Shown: positions 1 through 10,626 of the stretch, one piece after another | How the letters are laid out: each line of letters opens with the position of its first letter | Position numbering within the stretch: position 1 is the first letter of the stretch | Origin: Osmia lignaria lignaria | Lineage: Eukaryota; Arthropoda; Insecta; Hymenoptera; Megachilidae | Direction of reading: 5' to 3' | DNA: 64,000 nucleotides | NCBI RefSeq assembly: GCF_051020975.1 | Contig: NW_027478158.1 | Coordinates: 12,834,001-12,898,000, forward strand | Made by a program: the position numbers and the translations under genes | The notes under the pieces: model-generated | What the model was told of the DNA's origin: nothing | Databases searched by the model: none | What the model saw: the letters and a program-made list of their open reading frames with translations, nothing else

Positions 1-38
1 AGGTCTCTTAACATTTTGCCATAGCTCGCTTCGTTTCC

Positions 39-60
39 GAGATATTTGCAGATATATCTC
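39..60. repeat. GAGATAT/ATATCTC dyad near monomer start
   Basis: Bases 39-45 (GAGATAT) are the exact reverse complement of 54-60 (ATATCTC), with an 8-base loop. In the commoner monomers with gatttatctc the stem is 6 bases (GAGATA/TATCTC). In QIQ-type monomers (gattcagctc) and in the tagctc monomers of blocks F and G, the right arm is changed at offset 57 (and 55 in QIQ-type) and the dyad is lost. It could be a protein site or a cruciform-prone element; the sequence alone does not decide. Confidence 0.7.
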
Positions 61-84
61 AAGGGAAGGGGCCTGACGGACATA

Positions 85-257
85 TTTCGAGATATTTCTT
101 CTTCTTGTTGTTCTTCTTCTGCACAGCTAAGCTGGAAGTGGCATTTACAGCTCGCAATAGTGCAGAGTTATCTCAAAGAAAGGGGCCACGGTGTTTCTGT
201 ATCTCTATTATGTTGGTGCGGCTTCGGGACTTTTAAATATCTCGATATATCTCGAAA
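85..257. repeat. 11-bp inverted repeat TTTCGAGATAT within monomer
   Basis: TTTCGAGATAT at 85-95 is matched by its exact reverse complement ATATCTCGAAA at 247-257. A related direct copy, CGAGATATTT, sits at 38-47 and again at 88-97, and ATATCTC recurs at 237-243. The monomer therefore carries the same core about five times in two orientations. In monomers ending gagaactacgcatct the right-hand copy reads ATATCTCGAGA, which keeps nine matching bases and creates the palindrome TCTCGAGA. These may be remnants of a shorter ancestral unit or repeated binding sites. Confidence 0.75.
95..120 (+). repeat. TTC/TTG pyrimidine-rich triplet tract
   Basis: A 26-base stretch made of TTC and TTG triplets, with only two G breaking the pyrimidine run. 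It is present in every monomer at the same offset. Subfamilies differ by substitution and never by triplet number: tgttgttcttg in block D, gatacttcttcttcttc in block B, gatacttctttttc in block C. Fixed triplet number is unusual for a microsatellite and fits copying by array homogenisation instead of slippage. Confidence 0.85.
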
Positions 258-322
258 ACTACGCTTCTGATCAAAAAATATCATAGAACATAAATTGTTG
301 GAAACATAATTCTCTACAAAAA

Positions 323-644
323 ACGTCTCTTAACATTTTGCCATAGCTCGCTTCGTTTCCGAGATATTTGCCGATTCAGCTCAAAGGAACTGGCCTGACG
401 GACATATTTCGAGATATTTCTTCTTCTTGTTGTTCTTCCTCTGCACAGCTAAGCTGGAAGTGGCATTTGCAGCTCGCACTAGTGCAGAGTTATCTCAAAG
501 AAAGGGGCCACGGTGTTTCTGTATCTCTATTATGTTGGTGCGGTTTCGGAACTTTTAAATATCTTGATATATCTCGAGAACTACGCATCTGATCAAAAAA
601 TATCATAGAACATAAAAAGTAGGAAACTTAATTCTCTACAAATA
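323..644 (+). repeat. QIQ-type monomer subfamily (example copy)
   Basis: Differs from the reference in its left arm: gattcagctcaaagg, with linked changes at offsets 55, 57, 63 and 68, and also 69 in many copies. About 33 monomers carry this arm, the last starting at 47656; none lies in the final 16 kb. It normally follows a linker with acgtctc in place of aggtctc. A QIQ monomer opens each unit of blocks B, C and D and two of the block A units as I have phased them, so it is a convenient HOR anchor. The change removes the GAGATA/TATCTC dyad. Confidence 0.85.
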
Positions 645-966
645 AGGTTTCTTAACATTTTGCCATAGCTCGCTTCGTTTCCGAGATATTTGCAGATTTA
701 TCTCAAGGGAAGGGGCCTGACGGACATATTTCGAGATATTTCTTCTTCTTGTTGTTCTTCTTCTGCGCAGCTAAGCTGGAAGTGGCATTTGCAGCTCGCA
801 ATAGTGCAGAGATATCTCAAAGAAAGGGGCCACGCTGTTTCTGTATCTCTATTATGTTGGTGCGGCTTCGGAACTTTTAAATATCTTGATATATATCGAG
901 AGCTACGCGTCTGATCAAAAAATATCATAGAACATAAAAAGTAGGAAACATAATTCTCTACAAAAA

Positions 967-3900
967 AGGTCTCTTAACATTTTGCCATAGCTCGCTTCGT
1001 TTCCGAGATATTTGCAGATATATCTCAAGGGAAGGGGCCTGACGGACATATTTCGAGATATTTCTTCTTCTTGTTGTTCTTCCTCTGCACAGCTAAGCTG
1101 GAAGTGGCATTTGCAGCTCGCAATAGTGCAGAGTTATCTAAAAGAAAGGGGCCACGGTGTTTCTGTATCTCTATTATGTTGGTGCGGCTTCGGAACTTTT
1201 AAATATCTTGATACATCTCGAGAACTACGCATCTGATCAAAAATTATCATAGAACGTAAAAAGTAGGAAACTTAATTCTCTACAAAAAAGGTCTCTTAAC
1301 ATTTTGCCATAGCTCGCTTCGTTTCCGAGATATTTGCAGATTTATCTCAAGGGAAGGGGCCTGACGGACATATTTCGAGATATTTCTTCTTCTTGTTGTT
1401 CTTCTTCTGCACAGCTAAGCTGGAAGTGGCATTTGCGGCTCGCACTAGCGCAGAGTTATCTCAAAGAAAGGGGCCACGGTGTTTCTGTATCTCTATTATG
1501 TTGGTGCGGCTTCGGAACTTTTAAATATCTCGATATATCTCGAAAACTACGCTTCTGATCAAAAAATATCATAGAACATAAATTGTAGGAAACGTAATTC
1601 TCTACAAAAAAGGTCTCTTAACATTTTGCCATAGCTAGCTTCGTTTCCGAGATATTTGCAGATATATCTCAAGGGAAGGGGCCTGACGGACATATTTCGA
1701 GATATTTCTTCTTCTTGTTGTTCTTCTTCTGCACAGCTAAGCTGGAAGTGGCATTTACAGCTCGCAATAGTGCAGAGTTATCTCAAAGAAAGGGGCCACG
1801 GTGTTTCTGTATCTCTATTATGTTGGTGCGGCTTCGGAACTTTTAAATATCTTGATATATCTCGAGAACTACGCATCAGATAAAAAAATATCATAGAACA
1901 TAAAAAGTAGGAAACTTAATTCTCTACAAAAAAGGTCTCTTAACATTTTGCCATAGCCCTCTTCGTTTCCGAGATATTTGCAGATTTATCTCAAGGGAAG
2001 GGGCCTGACGGACATTAATCGAGATATTTCTTCTTCTTGATGTTCTTCTTCTGCACAGCTAAGCTGGAAGTGGCATTTGCAGCTCGCACTAGTGCAGAGT
2101 TATCTCAAAGAAAGGGGCCACGGTGTTTCTGTATCTCTATTATGTTGGTGCGGCTTCGGAACTTTTAAATATCTTGATATATCTCGAGAACTACGCATCT
2201 GATCAAAGAATATCATAGAACATAAATTGTAGGAAACATAATTCTCTACAAAAAAGGTCTCTTAACATTTTGCCATAGCTCGCTTCGTTTCCGAGATATT
2301 TGCAGATATATCTCAAGGGAAGGGGCCTGACGGACATATTTCGAGATATTTCTTCTTCTTGTTGTTCTTCTTCTGCACAGCTAAGCTGGAAGTGGCATTT
2401 CCAGCTCGCAATAGTGCAGAGTTATCTCAAAGAGAAGGGCCACGGTGTTTCTGTATCTCTATTATGTTGGTGCGGCTTCGGAACTTTTAAATATCTTGAT
2501 ATATCTCGAGAACTACGCATCTGATCAAAAAATATCATAGAAGATAAAAAGTAGGAAACCTAATTCTCTACAAAAAAGGTCTCTTAACATTTTGCCATAG
2601 CTCGCTTCGTTTCCGAGATATTTGCAGATTTATCTCAAGGGAAGGGGCCTGACGGACATATTTCGAGATATTTCTTCTTCTTGTTGTTCTTCTTCTGCAC
2701 AGCTAAGCTGGAAGTGGCATTTGCGGCTCGCACTAGTGCAGAGTTATCTCAAAGAAAGGGGCCACGGTGTTTCTGTATCTCTATTATGTTGGTGCGGTTT
2801 CGGAACTTTTAAATATCTTGATATATCTCGAGAACTACGCATCTGATCAAAAAATATCATAGAACATAAAAAGTAGCAAACTTAATTCTCTACAAATAAG
2901 GTCTCTTAACATTTTGCCATAGCTCGCTTCGTTTCCGAGATATTTGCAGATTTATCTCAAGGGAACGGGCCTGACGGACATATTTCGAGATATTTCTTCT
3001 TCTTGTTGTTCTTCCTCTGCACAGCTAAGCTGGAAGTGGCATTTGCAGCTCGCAATAGTGCAGAGTTATCTCAAAGAAAGGGGCCACGGTGTTTCTGTAT
3101 CTCTATTATGTTGGTGCGGCTTCGGAACTTTTAAATATCTCGATATATCTCGAAAACTACGCTTCTGATCAAAAAATATCATAGAACATAAATTGTAGGA
3201 AACATAATTCTCTACAAAAAACATCTCTTAACAATTTGCCATAGCTCGCTTCGTTTCCGAGATATTTGCCGATTCAGCTCAAAGGAACTGGCCTGACGGA
3301 CATATTTCGAGATATTTCTTCTTCTTGATGTTCTTCTTCTGCACAGCTAAGCTGGAAGTGGCATTTGCAGCTCGCAATAGTGCAGAGTTATCTCAAAGAA
3401 AGGGGCCACGGTGTTTCTGTATCTTTATTATGTTGGTGCGGCTTCGGAACTTTTAAATATCTTGATATATCTCGAGAACTACGCATCTGATCAAAAAATA
3501 TCATAGAAGATAAAAAGTAGGAAACCTAATTCTCTACAAAAAAGGTCTCTTAACATTTTGCCATAGCTCGCTTCGTTTCCGAGATATTTGCAGATTTATC
3601 TCAAGGGAAGGGGCCTGACGGACATATTTCGAGATATTTCTTCTTCTTGTTGTTCTTCTTCTGCATAGCTAAGCTGGAAGTGGCATTTGCGGCTCGCACT
3701 AGTGCAGAGTTATCTCAAAGAAAGGGGCCACGGTGTTTCTGTATCTCTATTATGTTGGTGCGGTTTCGGAACTTTTAAATATCTTGATATATCTCGAGAA
3801 CTACGCATCTGATCAAAAAATATCATAGAACATAAAAAGTAGGAAACTTAATTCTCTACAAAAAAGGTCTCTTAACATTTTGCCATAGCTCGCTTCGTTT

Positions 3901-4508
3901 CCGAGATATTTGCAGATTTATCTCAAGGGAAGGGGCCTGACGGACATATTTCGAGATATTTCTTCTTCTTGTTGTTCTTCTTCTGCACAGCTAAGCTGGA
4001 AGTGGCATTTGCGGCTCGCACTAGTGCAGAGTTATCTCAAAGAAAGGGGCCACGGTGTTTCTGTATCTCTATTATGTTGGTGCGGCTTCGGAACTTTTAA
4101 ATATCTCGATATATCTCGAAAACTACGCTTCTGATCAAAAAATATCATAGAACATAAATTGTAGGAAACATAATTCTCTACAAAAAAGGTCTCTTAACAT
4201 TTTGTCATAGCTCGCTTCGTTTCCGTGATATTTGCAGATATATCTCAAGGGAAGGGGCCTGACAGACATATTTCGAGATATTTCTTCTTCTTGTTGTTCT
4301 TCTTCTGCACAGCTAAGCTGGAAGTGGCATTTGCGGCTCGCACTAGTGCAGAGTTATCTCAAAGAAAGGGGCCACGGTGTTTCTGTATCCCTATTATGTT
4401 GGTGCGGCTTCGGAACTTTTAAATATCTCGATATATCTCGAAAACTACGCTTCTGATCAAAAAATATCATAGAACTTAAATTGTAGGAAACATAATTCTC
4501 TACAAAAA
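967..4508 (+). repeat. block A, HOR copy 1 (11 monomers, 3542 bp)
   Basis: Markers in order: cactagcgcag near 1443; acgcatcagataaaa at 1871; gacattaatc at 2011 with TGA at 2038; agagaagggcc at 2431; tctttattatg near 3423 in a QIQ monomer; ctgcatagc at 3661; gacagacat near 4261 with tttgtcatag upstream. The same markers return 3542 bases later in copy 2. Unlike copy 2, it contains a gggaacgggcc monomer (2899-3220) and has no separate monomer between the ctgcatagc-following copy and the gacagacat copy, so two one-monomer differences cancel and the unit length stays at 11. Confidence 0.9.
3865..4186 (+). repeat. cggctcgcact monomer subfamily (example copy)
   Basis: This subfamily carries linked bases g147, g149 and c157 (tttgcggctcgcact), where other monomers read tttgcagctcgcaat or tttacagctcgcaat. 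It is frequent in blocks A to D. In the example the tail is the aaaactacgcttct / aaattgt linker type. The same middle also occurs with the other tail (for example 2577-2898), so middle and tail have been reshuffled between copies. Confidence 0.8.
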
Positions 4509-7500
4509 ACGTCTCTTAACATTTTGCCATAGCTCGCTTCGTTTCCGAGATATTTGCCGATTCAGCTCAAAGGAACTGGCCTGACGGACATATTTCGAGA
4601 TATTTCTTCTTCTTGTTGTTCTTCCTCTGCACAGCTAAGCTGGAAGTGGCATTTGCAGCTCGCAATAGTGCAGAGTTATCTAAAAGAAAGGGGCCACGGT
4701 GTTTCTGTATCTCTATTATGTTGGTGCGGCTTCGGAACTTTTAAATATCTTGATATATCTCGAGAACTACGCATCTGATCAAAAATTATCATAGAACATA
4801 AAAAGTAGGAAACTTAATTCTCTACAAAAAAGGTCTCTTAACATTTTGCCATAGCTCGCTTCGTTTCCGAGATATTTGCAGATTTATCTCAAGGGAAGGG
4901 GCCTGACGGACATATTTCGAGATATTTCTTCTTCTTGTTGTTCTTCTTCTGCACAGCTAAGCTGGAAGTGGCATTTGCGGCTCGCACTAGCGCAGAGTTA
5001 TCTCAAAGAAAGGGGCCACGGTGTTTCTGTATCTCTATTATGTTGGTGCGGCTTCGGAACTTTTAAATATCTCGATATATCTCGAAAACTACGCTTCTGA
5101 TCAAAAAATATCATAGAACATAAATTGTAGGAAACGTAATTCTCTACAAAAAAGGTCTCTTAACATTTTGCCATAGCTAGCTTCGTTTCCGAGATATTTG
5201 CAGATATATCTCAAGGGAAGGGGCCTGACGGACATATTTCGAGATATTTCTTCTTCTTGTTGTTCTTCTTCTGCACAGCTAAGCTGGAAGTGGCATTTAC
5301 AGCTCGCAATAGTGCAGAGTTATCTCAAAGAAAGGGGCCACGGTGTTTCTGTATCTCTATTATGTTGGTGCGGCTTCGGAACTTTTAAATATCTTGATAT
5401 ATCTCGAGAACTACGCATCAGATAAAAAAATATCATAGAACATAAAAAGTAGGAAACTTAATTCTCTACAAAAAAGGTCTCTTAACATTTTGCCATAGCC
5501 CTCTTCGTTTCCGAGATATTTGCAGATTTATCTCAAGGGAAGGGGCCTGACGGACATTAATCGAGATATTTCTTCTTCTTGATGTTCTTCTTCTGCACAG
5601 CTAAGCTGGAAGTGGCATTTGCAGCTCGCAATAGTGCAGAGTTATCTCAAAGAAAGGGGCCACGGTGTTTCTGTATCTCTATTATGTTGGTGCGGCTTCG
5701 GAACTTTTAAATATCTTGATATATCTCGAGAACTACGCATCTGATCAAAGAATATCATAGAACATAAATTGTAGGAAACATAATTCTCTACAAAAAAGGT
5801 CTCTTAACATTTTGCCATAGCTCGCTTCGTTTCCGAGATATTTGCAGATATATCTCAAGGGAAGGGGCCTGACGGACATATTTCGAGATATTTCTTCTTC
5901 TTGTTGTTCTTCTTCTGCACAGCTAAGCTGGAAGTGGCATTTCCAGCTCGCAATAGTGCAGAGTTATCTCAAAGAGAAGGGCCACGGTGTTTCTGTATCT
6001 CTATTATGTTGGTGCGGCTTCGGAACTTTTAAATATCTTGATATATCTCGAGAACTACGCATCTGATCAAAAAATATCATAGAAGATAAAAAGTAGGAAA
6101 CCTAATTCTCTACAAAAAAGGTCTCTTAACATTTTGCCATAGCTCGCTTCGTTTCCGAGATATTTGCAGATTTATCTCAAGGGAAGGGGCCTGACGGACA
6201 TATTTCGAGATATTTCTTCTTCTTGTTGTTCTTCTTCTGCACAGCTAAGCTGGAAGTGGCATTTGCGGCTCGCACTAGTGCAGACTTATCTCAAAGAAAG
6301 GGGCCACGGTGTTTCTGTATCTCTATTATGTTGGTGCGGCTTCGGAACTTTTAAATATCTTGATATATCTCGAGAACTACGCATCTGATCAAAGAATATC
6401 ATAGAACATAAATTGTAGGAAACATAATTCTCTACAAAAAACGTCTCTTAACAATTTGCCATAGCTCGCTTCGTTTCCGAGATATTTGCCGATTCAGCTC
6501 AAAGGAACTGGCCTGACGGACATATTTCGAGATATTTCTTCTTCTTGATGTTCTTCTTCTGCACAGCTAAGCTGGAAGTGGCATTTGCAGCTCGCAATAG
6601 TGCAGAGTTATCTCAAAGAAAGGGGCCACGGTGTTTCTGTATCTTTATTATGTTGGTGCGGCTTCGGAACTTTTAAATATCTTTATATATCTCGAGAACT
6701 ACGCATCTGATCAAAAAATATCATAGAAGATAAAAAGTAGGAAACCTAATTCTCTACAGAAAAGGTCTCTTAACATTTTGCCATAGCTCGCTTCGTTTCC
6801 GAGATATTTGCAGATTTATCTCAAGGGAAGGGGCCTGACGGACATATTTCGAGATATTTCTTCTTCTTGTTGTTCTTCTTCTGCATAGCTAAGCTGGAAG
6901 TGGCATTTGCGGCTCGCACTAGTGCAGAGTTATCTCAAAGAAAGGGGCCACGGTGTTTCTGTATCTCTATTATGTTGGTGCGGTTTCGGAACTTTTAAAT
7001 ATCTTGATATATCTCGAGAACTACGCATCTGATCAAAAAATATCATAGAACATAAAAAGTAGGAAACTTAATTCTCTACAAAAAAGGTCTCTTAACATTT
7101 TGCCATAGCTCGCTTCGTTTCCGAGATATTTGCAGATTTATCTCAAGGGAAGGGGCCTGACGGACATATTTCGAGATATTTCTTCTTCTTGTTGTTCTTC
7201 TTCTGCACAGCTAAGCTGGAAGTGGCATTTGCGGCTCGCACTAGTGCAGAGTTATCTCAAAGAAAGGGGCCACGGTGTTTCTGTATCTCTATTATGTTGG
7301 TGCGGCTTCGGAACTTTTAAATATCTCGATATATCTCGAAAACTACGCTTCTGATCAAAAAATATCATAGAACATAAATTGTAGGAAACATAATTCTCTA
7401 CAAAAAACGTCTCTTAACATTTTGCCATAGCTCGCTTCGTTTCCGAGATATTTGCAGATATATCTCAAGGGAAGGGGCCTGACGGACATATTTCGAGATA

Positions 7501-8050
7501 TTTCTTCTTCTTGTTGTTCTTCCTCTGCACAGCTAAGCTGGAAGTGGCATTTGCAGCTCGCAATAGTGCAGAGTTATCTGAAAGAAAGGGGCCACGGTGT
7601 TTCTGTATCTCTATTATGTTGGTGCGGCTTCGGAACTTTTAAATATCTCGATATATCTCGAAAACTACGCTTCTGATCAAAAAATATCATAGAACATAAA
7701 TTGTAGGAAACATAATTCTCTACAAAAAAGGTCTCTTAACATTTTGTCATAGCTCGCTTCGTTTCCGAGATATTTGCAGATATATCTCAAGGGAAGGGGC
7801 CTGACAGACATATTTCGAGATATTTCTTCTTCTTGTTGTTCTTCTTCTGCACAGCTAAGCTGGAAGTGGCATTTGCGGCTCGCACTAGTGCAGAGTTATC
7901 TCAAAGAAAGGGGCCACGGTGTTTCTGTATCCCTATTATGTTGGTGCGGCTTCGGAACTTTTAAATATCTCGATATATCTCGAAAACTACGCTTCTGATC
8001 AAAAAATATCATAGAACTTAAATTGTAGGAAACATAATTCTCTACAAAAA
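4509..8050 (+). repeat. block A, HOR copy 2 (11 monomers, 3542 bp)
   Basis: Repeats the block A marker order at +3542: catcagataaaa near 5416, gacattaatc near 5553, agagaagggcc near 5973, tctttattatg near 6643, ctgcatagc near 6882, gacagacat near 7803. It includes a monomer at 7407-7728 (gatatatctc front, ctgaaag middle) that has no partner in copy 1. Its first monomer is QIQ-type, whereas the first monomer of copy 1 has the gatatatctc arm with the same rare ctaaaagaaag and aaaattatc, so that arm has been exchanged. Confidence 0.9.
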
Positions 8051-10626
8051 ACGTCTCTTAACATTTTGCCATAGCTCGCTTCGTTTCCGAGATATTTGCC
8101 GATTCAGCTCAAAGGAACTGGCCTGACGGACATATTTCGAGATATTTCTTCTTCTTGTTGTTCTTCCTCTGCACAGCTAAGCTGGAAGTGGCATTTGCAG
8201 CTCGCAATAGTGCAGAGTTATCTAAAAGAAAGGGGCCACGGTGTTTCTGTATCTCTATTATGTTGGTGCGGCTTCGGAACTTTTAAATATCTTGATATAT
8301 CTCGAGAACTACGCATCTGATCAAAAATTATCATAGAACATAAAAAGTAGGAAACTTAATTCTCTACAAAAAAGGTCTCTTAACATTTTGCCATAGCTCG
8401 CTTCGTTTCCGAGATATTTGCAGATTTATCTCAAGGGAAGGGGCCTGACGGACATATTTCGAGATATTTCTTCTTCTTGTTGTTCTTCTTCTGCACAGCT
8501 AAGCTGGAAGTGGCATTTGCGGCTCGCACTAGCGCAGAGTTATCTCAAAGAAAGGGGCCACGGTGTTTCTGTATCTCTATTATGTTGGTGCGGCTTCGGA
8601 ACTTTTAAATATCTCGATATATCTCGAAAACTACGCTTCTGATCAAAAAATATCATAGAACATAAATTGTAGGAAACGTAATTCTCTACAAAAAAGGTCT
8701 CTTAACATTTTGCCATAGCTAGCTTCGTTTCCGAGATATTTGCAGATATATCTCAAGGGAAGGGGCCTGACGGACAAATTTCGAGATATTTCTTCTTCTT
8801 GTTGTTCTTCTTCTGCACAGCTAAGCTGGAAGTGGCATTTACAGCTCGCAATAGTGCAGAGTTATCTCAAAGAAAGGGGCCACGGTGTTTCTGTATCTCT
8901 ATTATGTTGGTGCGGCTTCGGAACTTTTAAATATCTTGATATATCTCGAGAACTACGCATCAGATAAAAAAATATCATAGAACATAAAAAGTAGGAAACT
9001 TAATTCTCTACAAAAAAGGTCTCTTAACATTTTGCCATAGCCCTCTTCGTTTCCGAGATATTTGCAGATTTATCTCAAGGGAAGGGGCCTGACGGACATT
9101 AATCGAGATATTTCTTCTTCTTGATGTTCTTCTTCTGCACAGCTAAGCTGGAAGTGGCATTTGCAGCTCGCAATAGTGCAGAGTTATCTCAAAGAAAGGG
9201 GCCACGGTGTTTCTGTATCTCTATTATGTTGGTGCGGCTTCGGAACTTTTAAATATCTTGATATATCTCGAGAACTACGCATCTGATCAAAGAATATCAT
9301 AGAACATAAATTGTAGGAAACATAATTCTCTACAAAAAAGGTCTCTTAACATTTTGCCATAGCTCGCTTCGTTTCCGAGATATTTGCAGATATATCTCAA
9401 GGGAAGGGGCCTGACGGACATATTTCGAGATATTTCTTCTTCTTGTTGTTCTTCTTCTGCACAGCTAAGCTGGAAGTGGCATTTCCAGCTCGCAATAGTG
9501 CAGAGTTATCTCAAAGAGAAGGGCCACGGTGTTTCTGTATCTCTATTATGTTGGTGCGGCTTCGGAACTTTTAAATATCTTGATATATCTCGAGAACTAC
9601 GCATCTGATCAAAAAATATCATAGAAGATAAAAAGTAGGAAACCTAATTCTCTACAAAAAAGGTCTCTTAACATTTTGCCATAGCTCGCTTCGTTTCCGA
9701 GATATTTGCAGATTTATCTCAAGGGAAGGGGCCTGACGGACATATTTCGAGATATTTCTTCTTCTTGTTGTTCTTCTTCTGCACAGCTAAGCTGGAAGTG
9801 GCATTTGCGGCTCGCACTAGTGCAGAGTTATCTCAAAGAAAGGGGCCACGGTGTTTCTGTATCTCTATTATGTTGGTGCGGCTTCGGAACTTTTAAATAT
9901 CTCGATATATCTCGAAAACTACGCTTCTGATCAAAAAATATCATAGAACATAAATTGTAGGAAACATAATTCTCTACAAAAAACGTCTCTTAACAATTTG
10001 CCATAGCTCGCTTCGTTTCCGAGATATTTGCCGATTCAGCTCAAAGGAACTGGCCTGACGGACATATTTCGAGATATTTCTTCTTCTTGATGTTCTTCTT
10101 CTGCACAGCTAAGCTGGAAGTGGCATTTGCAGCTCGCAATAGTGCAGAGTTATCTCAAAGAAAGGGGCCACGGTGTTTCTGTATCTTTATTATGTTGGTG
10201 CGGCTTCGGAACTTTTAAATATCCTGATATATCTCGAGAACTACGCATCTGATCAAAAAATATCATAGAAGATAAAAAGTAGGAAACCTAATTCTCTACA
10301 AAAAAGGTCTCTTAACATTTTGCCATAGCTCGCTTCGTTTCCGAGATATTTGCAGATTTATCTCAAGGGAAGGGGCCTGACGGACATATTTCGAGATATT
10401 TCTTCTTCTTGTTGTTCTTCTTCTGCATAGCTAAGCTGGAAGTGGCATTTGCGGCTCGCACTAGTGCAGAGTTATCTCAAAGAAAGGGGCCACGGTGTTT
10501 CTGTATCTCTATTATGTTGGTGCGGTTTCGGAACTTTTAAATATCTTGATATATCTCGAGAACTACGCATCTGATCAAAAAATATCATAGAACATAAATT
10601 GTAGGAAACATAATTCTCTACAAAAA
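8051..10626 (+). repeat. block A, HOR copy 3, shortened (8 monomers)
   Basis: Follows copy 2 monomer by monomer at +3542 for eight monomers, up to the ctgcatagc copy at 10305-10626. It then passes straight into block B where copy 2 continues with three more monomers. Small differences from copy 2 include gacaaattt at 8774 and a cgaaaactacgcttct tail on the monomer at 9661. Confidence 0.88.

Larger units (their letters stand above)
46..270 (+). other. recurrent 74-codon open frame, judged non-coding
   Basis: This frame is open in 171 of 198 full monomers, but several facts argue against a gene. Its first codon is TTG, not ATG, in almost all copies. Twenty-seven monomers have no full-length version: in-frame stops occur at 2038-2040 (TGA), 3666-3668 (TAG), 37805-37807 (TGA) and 52539-52541 (TAG), among others, and the copies near 30342 and 32904 have frameshifts. 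Amino-acid-changing differences are common and show no third-position bias. A second plus-strand frame and a minus-strand frame are open over the same bases. No signal peptide, known domain or splice context was recognised. The apparent conservation follows from DNA-level homogenisation. Confidence 0.9.
1..322 (+). repeat. reference monomer (first copy)
   Basis: This copy is used for offsets in the other entries. Its layout is: 1-24, a well conserved opening (aggtctcttaac, then ccatag); 38-60, cgagatat and atatctc forming a short dyad; 85-97, a second cgagatattt; 95-120, a pyrimidine-rich TTC/TTG triplet tract; 121-230, the most GC-rich part; 231-257, AT-rich with two ATATCTC motifs; 268-273, palindrome TGATCA; 274-322, an A-rich linker ending in six A. 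Most variation falls at a few fixed offsets: 54-57, 63, 68-69, 131, 147, 149, 157, 243, 256, 265, 295-296, 306. The length is about twice 161 bases, compatible with two nucleosomes, but nothing here shows phasing directly. Confidence 0.95.
1..966 (+). repeat. three leading monomers before block A
   Basis: Monomers starting at 1, 323 and 645. The second is QIQ-type. The third has ctgcgcagc and gagatatctc (offsets 123 and 168), a pair otherwise characteristic of the first monomer of block D units more than 34 kb away. This may be the tail of an HOR unit that continues to the left of the window. Confidence 0.75.

Noticed and set aside
29..45. CENP-B box-like sequence cttcgtttccgagatat
   Set aside because: The first seven bases fit the box, but the essential central A and the CGGG half are absent. 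On the other strand ggaaacg resembles the second half without the TTCG half. Neither strand has a full set of core bases.
268..273. TGATCA and CTCGAG palindromes as functional sites
   Set aside because: They are short restriction-site palindromes. They would give a 322-base ladder on digestion, but nothing in the sequence points to a biological role.
698..928. Minus-strand frames of 65-76 codons in monomers near 698, 35150, 36438, 39014, 42557, 58594 and 63103
   Set aside because: In most of these the gagatatctc variant removes a TAA on the minus strand. They are chance open frames copied with the HOR and show no start context or conservation beyond the DNA repeat.
3410..3440. Minus-strand AATAAA in tctttattatg monomers as a polyadenylation signal
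   Set aside because: It comes from one substitution in the monomers near 3423, 6643, 10185, 13083 and 18235 and is shared by descent. No gene or transcript evidence accompanies it.
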